A DNA stretch of 64,000 bases from Tetracentron sinense (taxonomy: Eukaryota; Streptophyta; Magnoliopsida; Trochodendrales; Trochodendraceae): assembly GCA_015143295.1 (NCBI GenBank), contig CM026554.1:30827531-30891530 (forward strand), written 5' to 3'. Positions 1 through 12,216 of this stretch are shown here, one piece after another. A program made the position numbers and the translations under genes. The notes under the pieces are model-generated. The model searched no databases. It worked only from the letters and a program-made list of their open reading frames with translations, and was not told the origin of the DNA. Each line of letters opens with the position of its first letter. The first letter of the stretch is position 1.

Positions 1-1780
1 AGAGAACACGAAGTACAAATGGTATTTGGGCTGTCTAGAAATGTCGAAGAACATGGTTTCTAGACACATTTGCAAAAGGAAATAAGTGGGAAAATGAGTC
101 AGGCTATACCTTGTTTAACTAGAATTTTTAAAGGATGTTGTGCTTGTTAAGTGCGACTACAAAGGCAGAATCATAAATTAGCGTAGCTTATACAAATTAT
201 CGAGTACCTTTAATGGATATAGAATATATGAATGTAGATTGTAGAGTTTATTATTGCTTTTCTGTTAATTTAGATGGTCCTCTCTGTTGTTTGGGTCATT
301 TGCAACCACGACCATTATATGCACCAATTAGGCCAGTGTTGTTGGAGCTTCAAGGCGTTGAGATGATGTTGAGGAGGAAAGAAAAATGAGCCTAAATGGT
401 TTGAATTTCCATGTTCTAAATGCGGATTTGAGCTGATGGATATAATTTACCGGAGGGTGTACCAAACCCTTTGAGGCAAGGACTAGTCCCTAGTCCCTTC
501 AAGTGTCAGCACCAACCCACTTGGAACTTTACCTATGGATGCCAGGGTAAGTTGAGGAGTAGGAGTTGAACACATAACCACAGGGGGCAAACCCGGGATG
601 CTTGCCAACTGCACAAACCCCTGGTGGTGTAACGCTTGAATGATGATGGTGATGGTTAAGTGTTGGAGTGTCTGGCGCCTTTATCAAAAATAAAAATACA
701 AAATAAGAAAAAATTCGACCTTTTCTTAAAATGCATAATTCCTTATGCTTGTTCCCGAAAGCATTAAGCGTTGGAGCGGATGAGCGCTGTTCCGATTCAA
801 AATAATTCTTAGTTCAATTCGAAAGCAACATGTTATCTCTAGTTCGACTTGAAAGCAGCAGAGAACACTCAGCAGGGACCTTCCCTTGATAGGAAGAATG
901 AGTTGAACCTCTATCTATCTAAACCTGTACATATAAAGTTTAGATGATTGTGGCTCTTATATATTAAATATATGAGCGTCTTAGTCCAATAGAAAAGAAA
1001 TTACAAAAAAATATAGCAGTTTGTTTTTATGTGCGTATTTCGACCTCTTTGGTGGTTGGCCCGCTTTTCTATTTCTAGCTATAGCTATTGGGAAGAAGAT
1101 ATCAATGAATTTTTGGCATTACTACCGCTTGCTCTGTAGTGGATCTAATTCTAATGGGTGATGTCTTGCAAGTTTCACTAATAAAAGAATTACTTCACGT
1201 TTGAAATTGCATAGAAAAGATTATTTATCTCATATTTGGAAGATCATAGTATCACACCATTTGGGTTAAAATATGTAATCATTCACAATACTTTGGTGTG
1301 CAGTGATAAAATTTAGAGGCTTTTTTTTTTTTTGGGTGTACTAGTAATTTTATGAATTTAATGGTGTACAATCATTAATTTTTATTAATGGGTGCAGTCA
1401 TCATCAAATAGTAGAGTGCGCCTAGCAACACGCCTATGTAAACATCTATTTCACACTCTTAAGAAGCTTCTAAGACCCCTTAAACTTAGAGAATGTTTTA
1501 AAATATTATTTTTAAGATTTAATCTTGGGATACTCTCAAAGTGAACTCCCATATGTACTCTCAAATCCTAACTGTTTATCTCAATTTAATTATTAAATTG
1601 TACTCTTAAATCTTAACTGTTTATTTCAATTATTAAATTGTTAGGATTCCAGCTAATTAGGCAATAGAAAAGACAAAATAAGTCAACTGAAATCCTGACT
1701 CTTAGTGGTTATTTTTAAAGAGCATAGTCCTCTCATCGGCTGAGGAGGGGACTATCCCTCCTCGCTCTCACATAGCCGAC
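1..1780. other. Intergenic DNA, no gene recognised
   Basis: AT-rich sequence with no convincing reading frame, splice-bounded exon or RNA gene. It contains one SINE-like segment (listed separately near 540-640) and short A/T homopolymers. The first 130 bases could be the tail of a gene that starts left of the window, but I see no motif that proves it. Confidence 0.5.
540..640 (-). mobile_element. SINE-like segment
   Basis: Read on the minus strand, this stretch has a box A-like block (around AGTTGGCAAGC) followed about 40 bases later by a box B-like block (GTGTTCAACTCC). That is the internal RNA polymerase III promoter layout of tRNA-derived SINEs. Similar segments occur at 4441, 18786 and 39800. 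I could not define its ends or a target duplication. Confidence 0.35.
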
Positions 1781-1782
1781 CT

Positions 1783-1922
1783 TCACCTCCCATTAACTAG
1801 GGTTGGGTTTTTTTAACCCTTTAGTTTTTCTTTTTTTCCTAAAAACCAAGGGCAGATGGGTGAACCCTAAGGGTGGATGAATCTTAACCACAATTAAATG
1901 GGTTAGAAGGGGGACATGGCAA
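1783..1922. mobile_element. Foldback MITE, family F copy 1
   Basis: One of many copies in this window of a foldback repeat. Each arm carries TTAACC / GGTTAA and 'aaccctaagggt' motifs around an A/T-rich loop, and the outer arm reads like 'cccttttaac' with its complement at the other side. Here the arms run from the block before 'ttaactagggttg' to 'gttagaagggggacatgg'. There is no coding capacity. Confidence 0.45.
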
Positions 1923-2144
1923 GAAAATAGGAGCCGAGACGCCCCTCCTTGCGTCACCGACCGAGGAGGTGATTATTTTCCATTTTTAAAATGACTAAAA
2001 TATCTCTTTCAAAGTTATTAGTTTATTTAGGATTGTAAATTCAAAGTTTAAACCAAACGAGGCCTGACATTTTTTTTTTCAAACGGGTTGAAGGTCGTAT
2101 TGTGGGTCGAGTTTAGCGTTGAGAGAAAATACGTTTTCAACCCA

Positions 2145-2260
2145 AGCCCAAATTGGAAAAAAGTTAAACGGGTTCGGATAAAGTCCGGCCCAAGATGCAA
2201 CCCAGCTGTAATTTTAAAGTATTAGGGTTTCTCTCCGTGTATTCGTCATCTATAAATACC
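2145..2260 (+). promoter_or_regulatory. Promoter of snoRNA locus: site II, telo box, TATA
   Basis: Two site II elements are seen in reverse orientation (AGCCCA at 2145-2150 and GGCCCA at 2187-2192). A telo box follows in reverse (TTAGGGTTT, 2222-2230), then a TATA box (TATAAATA, from 2251). A second TAGGGTTAGG lies at 2291. Site II plus telo box is the usual promoter of plant snoRNA and ribosomal protein genes. Transcription would be expected to begin near 2280, about 100 bases before the first snoRNA. Confidence 0.65.
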
Positions 2261-2375
2261 TCTTCTATCTTTACCCTTCTTTCATCTCTTTAGGGTTAGG
2301 TTTAGCTTCCTTCTTTTTTTTTTTTTCTTCTTCTTTAGAATCAGTATTGTCTGTCTCTTTAATCTGACTTACAGA

Positions 2376-2465
2376 AGCTGTGATGAACAAATCTGTGTAC
2401 CGGAGACGAGCTCTTTGGAGTCAGTCAGTGACGGTAACACAACCCTCTAAGAAGTTCTGAGCGTC
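2376..2465 (+). ncRNA. Box C/D snoRNA, 18S rRNA guide (U61-like)
   Basis: Box C (GTGATGA) is at 2380-2386 and box D (CTGA) at 2457-2460, with a weak terminal stem (GAAGC against GCGTC). A C'-like AGTGACG lies in the middle. The 12 bases CCCTCTAAGAAG just upstream of box D are a perfect complement of the conserved 18S rRNA segment CTTCTTAGAGGG. By the box D plus five rule the methylated base is the second U of CUUCUUAG. Human U61 targets this 18S region, so a plant U61-type RNA is likely. The name rests on my memory of that target; the boxes and complementarity are seen directly. Confidence 0.75.
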
Positions 2466-2727
2466 TATCATCTGGGTTCTGTTTCTGTGTTGGTGTTTTG
2501 TTCAGTTTTTATTTATTTTCTTACAATTGATTTTGAGTTTCTCTCTACATGATCTCATCTGGTATCTCTATTTCTCCATTGATGTTTATTATGTGTGTTT
2601 ATATATATATATATAAATGGTTCTCTCTCTCTCTATATATACTTTTGTGTTTTATGTATATGGATGGATTAATCTAATTTAGGGTTTCGAGTTTCTTTTT
2701 TATATGTTGGGGGTGGAGGAGGAGAGA

Positions 2728-2811
2728 GCGAGGTGACGATGAAAATCATGTCTGTCAATCCACTGATATAAATAGTGATGTTATTCTTGAATCCCGACAG
2801 GTTCTGATCGC
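2728..2811 (+). ncRNA. Box C/D snoRNA, 18S rRNA guide (SNORD110-like target)
   Basis: A perfect GCGA/TCGC terminal stem (2728-2731, 2808-2811) encloses a C box with one departure from consensus (GTGACGA at 2733 or ACGATGA at 2736). D' is CTGA at 2763-2766, C' is GTGATGT at 2775-2781, and D is CTGA at 2804-2807. The guide above D' (GTCTGTCAATCC, 2750-2761) perfectly complements the conserved 18S segment GGATTGACAGAC and points to the U of GGAU. I found no strong rRNA match for the guide above box D. It lies about 270 bases after the first snoRNA, so the two are probably processed from one transcript. Confidence 0.75.
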
Positions 2812-2819
2812 AATCCTTC

Positions 2820-3490
2820 CCAGCTCCCCCTTCGCTTTTTTGATACTATTGGGTGTGTAAAACACCAAACCTTTGATAGTGAGATCAAGTCCTGAGAGAG
2901 TGTGATGGTTGAAATATTCAGTTGTTCATTAACTTAAACATATATTAATCATGCGGTGAATGGTTAGTGACAATGTTAAGTTGGTAAATTAATGAATTTT
3001 TTAATTATCACATCTTAAGGATTTGTTCTCAAAACAAATGTTAGGTGTGATATATGCAACGAATTGCAAATCCTCTGGTCCGTCCCAAACTCGGAATTGG
3101 TATTAGGGCTCATTTGCTCAATGAGTTGTTTCATTTAGTGTATTAATTTTTCATGGTAATGATGCTTATTGAAGTAATTTTGTTTGACCGGTAGTCTTCA
3201 TCAACCTTTTTTTATTTTTTTGGGTACGAGACACGGTTAAGCTGCAAGCCCGGTTAGCGAGTCAGTTGGTATCTGTTCTAAGTTAAAGGCGGGTGGAGAG
3301 TGCAACCTATTCTCACCCTCTTCGGAATGGAACCTGGAACCTCCTTCTTAAGGAAGAGATACACCTACCTCTGGGTTATTCCTGTTGTGTCTCATTAGTC
3401 TTTGTCATCTATTTTACACCCACTAATTGTTGTTATGATTCATTCATCTCAGTGTCTATCTATTTAACCATGGTTTTAGAGGAAAAAAAA
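2820..3490. other. Non-coding stretch after the snoRNA locus
   Basis: No further gene is recognised. Bases 3235-3360 resemble the SINE-like segments elsewhere in the window but are too degraded to call. The rest is A/T-rich. Confidence 0.4.
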
Positions 3491-4115
3491 TTCAACTTTA
3501 GGTTTAGGTTGATTAAGTTTAATCATAGTTAAAAGAAGCTCCATAAGCTATCATGTGTCATTTTTAACTTGTATTAATTATAGTTAGAATTCACTCACCC
3601 CAAGGTTCATCTAACCTTAGTTTTTGAAAGAATAAAACAAATAATAATCATAGGTTGATAAAAAAAATATTAATCATAGGTTAATGATGCTCAATTGCAT
3701 TTATCGATCTAACATTGGTTTTTAGAAAAAAAAAATAATAATTTAATTGAACATAGTTTATTATGCTTAACTATAGTTAAAGAACTTTACAAGTTGTCAT
3801 GTGTCTATTTTTTTTTTAACCTATGGTATTTAGATTAAAAAAATATGAACTTTAGGCTGATTAAGTTTTATTATAGTTAAAATGGGCTCTACAAGCCATT
3901 TTTTACCTTTGGACATTAATTGATGTGGTTAAGATTTGCTCACCCCTAAGGTTCTAACTTTAGTCTTAGAAAAAGAAAATCAAAAAAAATTAATCTTAAA
4001 AGTTAATTATGTTGAATCATAATTAAAGGGATGAATAGGACATATGGTCAACTTTATTTTCAAAAAAAATATTAACCGAAGTTAATTATGCATAACAACA
4101 ATTGAAGGTCACTAA
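3490..4115. mobile_element. Cluster of foldback MITE arms, family F
   Basis: At least three decayed arms occur in a row: 'aatcatagttaaaagaagct', 'tagttagaattcactcacc' and 'ttaagtttta(t)tatagttaaa'. The motif 'gattcactcacccctaaggttc' in variant forms recurs at about 3590 and 3925. This is the same family as the copies at 11097, 15948, 17819 and 47807, probably nested insertions. Confidence 0.4.
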
Positions 4116-4440
4116 TAGGACATGACGGGTTGAGTGAGAAGCACAAATGTCAAATGAAACTTTTTAAATAAAGATTAATGGTAACTTTTAAATAGAGGTT
4201 AATGGTCATTTACTTCTTTACCTCTTGTTTGAACAAAATCATTTAAATGCCGTTATCATGGAGACTTTTTACATTAGATGAATCTAAATGCCGTTATCAC
4301 GGAAACTTTTTACATTAGATTAGATGAATCTATGTGAGTTTGGAACATTTCATTTAGCAAGTGGCCCTAATACCAATTCTGGTATTAGGGACTGACAAGA
4401 GGATTTGCACTCACTTGCAATCAATGCGGTCAGTGAATTG

Positions 4441-4630
4441 GAGGAATTTTTTTACACCAGGGCTTTGTCTTAATGGTAGTGTATCCCTTGTTTGGGGGAG
4501 GTACAGGGTTTCATTCCCGAGAGGGTGGGAGTTTGTATATAGTCTCCACTTGCCTGCCCACTAACTGAACAGATACTATTACCTAACCGGTGTTGGTATT
4601 ACGGCCTAAACGTATATCTTGAACCAAAAA
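4441..4630 (+). mobile_element. SINE-like element
   Basis: A box A-like TGGTAGTGTATCC near 4473 is followed by a box B-like GGGTTTCATTCCCG near 4508. A short unrelated body then ends in an A-rich tail near 4622. The promoter spacing fits a tRNA-derived SINE. No target duplication could be fixed. Confidence 0.45.
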
Positions 4631-5574
4631 AATAATTTGGAGGAATTTTATTAGCTGGTGATTGATTTCCATTTGAACCTTTTCACTGATATTCTCACCT
4701 TAGAGATTTAAAGCTTGTCTTTTTTTTTTTCTTTTTTTTATCTCGATTTATTTTTTATATAATTTTGACAACTTATCCAACTCATTTAGGAATACAATTT
4801 TTTTCCTCATGAACATATTAGCATGTATATGGTAGACCAGATACCAGGGATTCTGGGAGAGGGAGGGCTACCCCTCTTTGTGTAGCCCATAGGTCCATGT
4901 GGCCTCAAAAGAACCGAACACTATCCATGGTACAGCAATAGTGATATTAACAAAGCGAATTTGGTAGCAAAAAAATAAGGATTGCTCCTTTTGTAAGATA
5001 TATAAATATATCATAAAACATATTTTTTCTTCTCAAAATATAGGTCAATCCTTTTCATCCCATTTTTTTAAATGTTAAAAAAAAATTTAAATGATAAATA
5101 ATATATATGTAAAGAGTTATGGAGGTTCACTTTCTTTTATATCCACTTTTTCTCTTTAAGACAAGAAAAGAAGACAAAACAGTAGTGGTGGGCTCCACAA
5201 AACAATGTTATATGATTTTATCTTTTTGTTTTGAAAAAGAGAAAAGTAGATGGAGAAGAAAGTGGGTCTAACATTGCTTAAATGTATTTTATTAATTTTC
5301 AAAAAAATTAAGGGATAGTGCACACTTTTTTAAACAAGAAAGTTCTTGCCGAATTTTTATGGCATGATATGGTGAATAGTATTGTTAATAGTGTTTAATG
5401 CTTAAAGCCTATTGCGATGCCCGATGCCTTGAATGGTTATCAAAGTTAATAAGAACCTTGTTTTTAATAGATTTAGGATAGATGATGTGTTATGGCTTAT
5501 ATTAAAGCCTTTAAGAATGTTTTCTTAAGTTTATGAGTGTTTGAGATGAATGAGCAAGAGTATAAAATACTCTT

Positions 5575-7970
5575 AAAGTGTTAAAAATGGGTTATATCTT
5601 AACATACCCTAAACTTTAAGAAGTTCTAGTTTTGTCATCGTTTATCGGAATCGAATGATTCTTAAACCATTAGAAAGGTATTGAAATTCTTTTCGAGATT
5701 CATGTTTATCATTTTTCTAAATTTTTAGTTGGATTTCCGAAATCGGGTCTGCTAAAAATCCGGGCTACTGAAATCAATTCTATACTAGTCAGATTTAGAA
5801 CCCATTTAGGTAATTAAAAACTCAAAATTTGGATTTGTCCATTAAATACAAAATTGTTCTTCTTTGAATGACGAGTCCAATGCAAATTGAATCGTTAGAA
5901 TCCGATAAGCGAGTCAAAAATTATGGTCGAAATACCAAAGAGGGAAAAAGGAAAAAAATAGAAAGCTGGAGAAACTGTTCGAATGGTTTACATGACCGTT
6001 TGAACAATGTCAGAAAATATCGAAACTGAAATTCAGAAACCAAAAATAGGAGGTTCATCCGTTTGAACGATTGAACAACCATTCTAATGGTCAGACACAG
6101 AAAACTCACAAAAATGCCCTAAATACGGGATTTTGGGGGTTTTAATCCATTGGGCTATAAATAGAAGGGACTTTTGGGGGGTTTTGAGAGTTTCACTAAA
6201 CCTAAGAGAGATTTTGGGGTTTTGAGAAGACTCAAGGTTGAATCTTCTCCATCAAGTTTGGGTTCTTGCTCAAGGGTTCCTTCAAGTTAAGGATTTATCT
6301 TTAAGAAGTAAGTACTACCACTATCTAACTTAGTTATAATATAAACATTGAAAAGTAAGATTAAATAGATGATTTTGAGTAGGATTTACAAATACACTCT
6401 ACTAGATGATTTTATTATGATTCAATGTTGTAAATAAGGGTTTTAAGATTGGGTTTTTCAATAAAAGTATAAATATGTCGAGGTGTACATGATTGTGATT
6501 TTTCCTCCAACCAACCACGATTCTAAGTATGATGTTGATTAAATAAGGGTTCTAAATCGGGGATTTTCTCAAGGTTAATGATAAATCTATTTTGGGTTAT
6601 TATCTTTCAAAGAAATGTGATGTGTGTATGATATGATATTAAATAGGTCTAAAGGCCAAGACTTTGTAATGAAATGCTATGAATGAGAATGTTCTATGTT
6701 TTTTTGAATTGTCTAAGTATAATAGGATGCTAAGATGTCTTGTATGAACCGTATGAAATGTGTAAGGCTTTCCATATGTATTATGATGCTTACAAGTAAT
6801 CCACGCACCCTATGTGGACATAACCGAGATTTTCTCATAAGCATGATATTTAAAGGATCATAAGAAAAGTTTTTCAAAAGAAATTTCATAAGAAGAAACA
6901 TAAGTGCATAAGCATTGACAAGGCCAAACTTTTGGTTAGTATTCTAAGATCGGTTACTATATTACATACTCTAAGGATCAAGTCTAAGATCGTTTCGCCA
7001 AGCTCCAAGGATCATAAGTCTCGAATGACTTTCATAAGAACTCATAACGCTCATAAGACTCACAAGTGGCTCATAAGGCTCACAAGGTTCATAAGGATTG
7101 AGTCTAATCGTTTCACAAACTCTAAGGATCAAGTCTAAGATCGTTTCACAAGTTTCTATGGATCATAAGTCTAAGATCGGTTACTAAGCTCACAAGGCTC
7201 ATAAGAACTCACAAGCTCAAAGAACTCATAAGAACTCACAAGCTCAAAGAACTCATAAGAATTCACAAGCTCAAAGAACTCGTAAGAACTCATAAGCTCA
7301 TAAAACTCATAAGATTTAGAAGAACTCATAAGACATGTTTTGTTTTCTACGAAAACTCTTGAGATAAGGTTTTGAAAGTTATGCATATATTAAGTTAAGT
7401 TTGAGTTATGATTTCTATATTCAGCTCAATGCAAGACTTCTGAATTTTATCTTCAATGCTCACATGATATTGTTTATTGTATAACAATGTTAGCTAGTAG
7501 CTTGTATATACTGAGTATTTCATGTTTAGCCGTACATTTTATGTCAGTAGGTCCATTTAACAATTACAACCTGGAACACTGGGTTGAAGAGGAATACGTG
7601 GAAGAAAGGGACCCGCCTATCCCGTTGCAGCCACAGGAGGATAGGGATTTAGATGTGTGGCCATATCTAAACTATTGCAGAGTGGAGCGATAGTGAGATT
7701 ATATTTTGTATTTTGATAGGTGGGCATGTCCACCTTTACTCTTGTTATGTATGTACAAACTTGGAATACGGATTATCATTTCTGCTATGATTTTAAAGAA
7801 AATTTAAAGAAAATTTTAGTTTGGGGCACGACAATTTTAGTTTACTCTTCCGCTATGATTATCATTTCTATTATGTTATGCCTTGGATATCAGACAGGAT
7901 GGTTTGACATGACAGGTTAGTCACGCACATAATCACGCCTAACTCCTAGGTGAGATTTTGGGGCGCGACA
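5575..7970 (+). mobile_element. Probable solo LTR, gypsy-like, family G copy 1
   Basis: This copy is collinear with the well-bounded LTR at 43159-45623. Both share the 'ttctagttttg' block near the left end and the promoter GGGCTATAAATAGA (about 6150 here, 43907 there). Both also have a TATACTGAGTA block near the right end (about 7510 and 45182), followed by a similar short frame rich in E. The right end is near the 'tttggggcgcgaca' at 7957-7970, matching the 'ttttggggtcgttaca' end of the other copy. The left end is not sharp. No gag, pol, primer site or polypurine tract is present, so a solo LTR is the best reading. Confidence 0.55.
7000..7320. repeat. Tandem repeat in LTR (CTCATAAGAACTCACAAG)
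   Basis: Imperfect tandem copies of a roughly 30-base unit built from 'ctcataagaactcacaagct' and 'caaagaa' words. They lie in the transcribed part of the solo LTR. The other family member has its own unrelated tandem array at the matching place (44811-44938). Confidence 0.7.
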
Positions 7971-7979
7971 ATTTTGCTC

Positions 7980-8945
7980 ATCTTGTTTTGCTAAGAATCT
8001 ACATTTAAGTAAACACTATATGTATGAGTTCATCTTAAATAAGGAGAAACAATACTTGTAGTCGATGTATGAAAAAGATTTCTCACAAATTTGGTCTCAA
8101 AATGTTTTCGCGGGCCATATGCCGACCCATAAACCTCTTATATTTTGACATGTCTAATCATTCAACACAAATTCATTAACAATTATTGACATTATCAATC
8201 GACAATTGCTCCACAAATTCATTAACAATTTGTAGTTTGCCACTCTAGAGGGAACTTGGTTTGTTAGGGGTAGGGTGGGCCAATGGCACCACGGCCCAGT
8301 CCGAATTAGTAATAGGATAGGCTAAGGTTCCACGGGTTTGGGTTGGGATTTGGTCCTATATTCATTAAGTGTTTGGGTCTTATTTCTTTAAGTGTGTGTG
8401 ATGAGTTTGGTTTGTCAATTTTTTCTAATGAAGTTTTATTTTTAGGGTTTTGAAATGCACATTTGTAATAGTATGAACAAGTTCAGATACGTCGAATACT
8501 GTAATTGAGTATTATCCAAATTGGGTTACTATAATAAGACGAAAATTATTTTTACTATCCGTTGGATAACAAAAATTTTTTGGATAGTAAATATTAGTAA
8601 CAGGATTGGATACGAATAGTGTGGTTTCTACTTCAAATTCGCTCTATTATTGCCCTACACATCGGATATTTATGAGTCTTGAAACAAACTAATAAGTGTT
8701 TCCCCTCCTTTAGAGTTTGTTCTCATTTGTGTGCACATACATCAAGTGTGTGTACTAGCAAGGTGTATCACACCGAGCGCGACAAGCACAAGGGCATAGG
8801 CTTGGCGCTTTAGGCACACATTGCACTTCGCACTTCGCATTGTTGCTTGAGTCGCCTAATCTATTTTAGGTTAGAAGTTAGATCACCGCTATCGATTTGA
8901 TCGTGATTGAGATTCGATAGTTCAAATTTTGTGATTCGTTATGGA
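7980..8945. other. Non-coding stretch
   Basis: No gene, RNA or clean repeat is recognised. Around 8270-8350 there are short G/C-rich words (gtgggccaatggc, ccacgggtttggg) typical of a decayed hAT end, but no partner end is visible. Confidence 0.4.
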
Positions 8946-8949
8946 TCAT

Positions 8950-10865
8950 GGGTGGGCATCCAGGTTCAATGAACCTGGTGAGCTTATTGAATGAGTTTGT
9001 GGGTAGTGAAATATCATCGCCTACAAGGCGGGTGCATGGTGCACCTGCCTACACAGGATCACCACTCATTAAATGAGTGGTTAAGCTTCACGCATGCCAA
9101 AGGCACGCGCACCAGCTGGCCAAGGGCTGGCTCAAAGCCAGCCCGCCTAGCATTAAATGCTGGCAACAGAATGCCCCGCAAATAACCCTTTGTGTCAATC
9201 CTTAGGAGACTGACACGTGGATAGGGTTTGCCCTCATGGACAGCCCTCATTCAAGCTTATGGATAGACTCTATGAGTCCATCTGCGGACCAGTCAATGAC
9301 TAGCCCAGTCTATGACCATAAAAAATCATAAACCTAACCCAGACCAAGGGCTGGACCTATGGTCCCACCCTGCATTGGTCCGCGTACTGACTAAGGTCAG
9401 ACCCTAGTCTGCAGTCCAAATATGCTTGGACTTGACCTAGACCGCGGGTGAGACCCTTGGTCTCACCTCTTTAATTTGTGGACTGACCAAGGTCAGTCCT
9501 TTCCTAGATGGCAGTCAGTATCTGACCGTCATGTGATAAAGAATCTTTAACAAAAAAGACTCTCTACCAGCTTTGAAGAATCCCAAGATAGAGATCTCCT
9601 CTCTTTCTCTAATAAGAGAGTGTCATATAACACCTTATCCGAAAGGGGAAGTAATCTCTTCCTTTTTCTAAAATAATAAGATTATTTTCCCTTTTGGGGG
9701 GGGGGAAGTCTGATCCTCCCAGGTTTCCCAGAAAAGAAAACCGATTTGGAGTTCTTTGAAAATGACTCTCATCCGTATGGTTTCTCTAGGATAAGAGAAA
9801 TCAGCTGTCTTTAACAGATGACCCTCTCTAAAGAGAGTTCACCTCTTTTGATTTCCTAAAAAAAAAAAGGAAGTCAAAGAGGAGTCCAAAGAAGACTCTT
9901 CAAAAGATATAAAGAAGGAGTTTCTCACCAGAAACCCAAATGCACGTATAAAGATGAAAGCACACACAAAGCAAAAGGCAAGAAAACAATAGCACCCTAA
10001 GGAGGAAGAAGAAGAATCTCCCACTAATGAAAAATACCAGGTGAATCCCCAATATGACGACCTCTCTTTCTTTTCTTTCTTTTGATGCAAAGACCTCTAT
10101 GAGGTATCCTGTAACACCTACATGGGATCTAGGCAACCTCATTGAATAAATAAATATACTTTATTCAAATATGTGTTCTTCTTTTATTCTTCTTCTTAAT
10201 CAGAGGTTCTTCCCCAAATCAGAAGGGCAATTAATAGTCTGAGTTTATTCAAATTGGAAGGTTAGTCTCTCACACAAAAATATAAACTCCATACAACAAT
10301 GGAGGTAATCTGACCGCAAGGTTCAAGAGGTCAATCATAAAAAGGCTCTTGAAATTTGTGTGTACAGGATTAATTGATGAAACTCAAGAGACTCATTAAA
10401 TTGTTCGGTTTGGAAGCCTAAGTGGCTCTCGGGCCTAGCCCTTACCTATATAAGGTGAGGATGAGAATGAGAGTTTTACACAAGTGCAGATCTCAGATCA
10501 AACCTCTGCCAGATTGAATCCAAAAGGAGAGCCCAAAGTAGAGAAGAAGATTCTAACCTCCATTGAAGATCTGAAGCCTATCTCAAGGTTAAAGACGACT
10601 TAGTCCAAAGATTCATTCCGGGGATAACCAATCGTCAGATTGGATATCCAGTGTTCCTGTATAGCATAGGGGATTCCCTTACTCATGAACAAAATTCAAT
10701 AAGTCTATTCAGACTAGTCGATTCTCTATTACCAAACAGATAATTGGTTTGACTAAATAGTCTAGCCAGTTGAGAATCATTTTGTAACAAAATAAAGTAT
10801 TGTCCAAATTATCTCAAAATAGAGACAGAACAGAGAACTCGGCTAGTGTAGAAATACACCAACCC
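8950..10865 (+). other. Non-coding promoter-like block, LTR or pararetrovirus-like
   Basis: A GC-richer block of about 1.9 kb with no significant reading frame and many short palindromes (for example GGTGCATGGTGCACC near 9035). A G-box (GACACGTGG) lies near 9209. A strong core promoter (CCTATATAAGG) lies at 10445-10456, followed about 340 bases later by AATAAA near 10790. The layout resembles a long LTR or the intergenic region of an integrated plant pararetrovirus. No coding part of either is present, and I found no matching second copy or target duplication, so the class is open. Confidence 0.3.
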
Positions 10866-11096
10866 ATGGGCACTGTTACCAAACAAAACTACCAGAGAAG
10901 GAGCAAAAGCAAAATCAAGAGTAGGAGTAGGAGTGAAAGCGTGAGAGCGCTATATATATATACTTGATGGTTTTAAAAAATAACTTGTAAATACAAATAT
11001 ATCATTTTGCGCTTTTTAAAGTATAAGAAAGAGTTGATACAAAGTGGATAAAAAAAATTAAGAAACTAATTTTCACTTTTTATAAGTAATTTAAAG

Positions 11097-11326
11097 TAAC
11101 ATGGTTAAGATTCATTAACCCTTAGGGTTCAACAATCTAACCTTATTTTTTAGAAAAAAATATTTTAAAAAATTATTAACCCTAAGGGTTAAAAATTATT
11201 AACTAGAGTTAAAAGTTTTTTTTAAGTTTTTTCCTAAAAACCTAAGTTAGGTTATTGAACTCTACGGGTTAATGAATCTTAACCATGGTTAATAGGGACA
11301 CGTGGTGACTTGTGGGTGCGATTGAA
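11097..11326. mobile_element. Foldback MITE, family F
   Basis: The arms 'acatggttaagattcattaa' and its near-complement ending in 'gaatcttaaccatggtt' enclose an A/T-rich centre. The right arm continues into 'gggacacgtggtgacttgtg', which matches the terminal part of the complete copy at 15948-16237. The left terminal part is missing or diverged. Confidence 0.6.
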
Positions 11327-11329
11327 CTG

Positions 11330-12215
11330 TCCCCGAATTCAATCACAATTGGCTGTGATTCTATCTCCCACATTTGTGAGTCTTCTCTTGCCTTCGTTTT
11401 ATCTATTTCTATCTTTTGTTACAACAAGAGACTACCAGTTTCTTCTCCCAAAAAAACACAAGTTGCATGGGTGAAAACGTCGGTGATTCAGTTCAAAAAT
11501 CATCACATTACTCACTTAACCTCTCTGTTTTCATAACAACTACACCTAAGGTTTATGTGATGAGAAACCGCGCTCGCGAAAAAGGGAAACCACGCACCCG
11601 AGACGAATCCGCTCTCAAACCGTGAGAGCGAGGTTTGAGAGCGGGAGTGAGTAGTTGTATGCACGTTTTGGGTTACTAAGCAATAGGCAAAGTTGTTTCC
11701 AAATAGACTTCTACACCAAAATCTGGTTTCGAGAATTCATACAAATCAAATTGTAGAATTGTGCTAGAATCACTCCTAGAGAGTAATTCTGTTTGACACT
11801 CACTTTAGTGATAACTTGATCTAGTTTATACAATCTTTGCAACTAATTATGATCCGTATGAATAAATAGCTTAGACCTTAACTGAATTAACAAGATCAAA
11901 TTTGTGGGCATCCTAAAAGAGGTTAAAGTACAGTTCCTACCAAATAGTGCAAATTTGTAGAGGAACGGATCGATTCCAGGCTAAGTTAATCCCGGTGATA
12001 GAATTGTCATAATCCATTGCACAAATGGGAAGCTCCAACTATCTTCAAGAAGTATTTCTCACACCTCTTAGCCAAATTACTTGCGGTCATCGTTTGTAAG
12101 TTTTGAAGAATCAAGCCAACGTATGTGTCAACTACCAAGCTCTCAATAAGGAGACTATGAAAGATAAGCTTCCAATCCCTGTTATTTATGTAATACAATC
12201 CCTGTTATTTATGTA
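11330..12215. other. Non-coding stretch
   Basis: No gene is recognised on either strand. The longest open frames are short and show no family motif. Confidence 0.4.
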
Positions 12216-12216
12216 A

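Noticed and set aside
2835..2905. Possible third box C/D snoRNA (TTGATAC ... CTGA with a wobble-rich terminal stem)
   Set aside because: The C box departs strongly from consensus and the sequence above the D box matches no rRNA segment I can recall.
7000..7320. CRISPR-like spaced repeats
   Set aside because: Units are directly adjacent and imperfect, have no unique spacers, and lie in a plant LTR.
7171..7386. 71-codon minus-strand frame with repeated YEFFELV units
   Set aside because: It is the translation of the LTR tandem repeat at 7000-7320, not a repeat protein gene.
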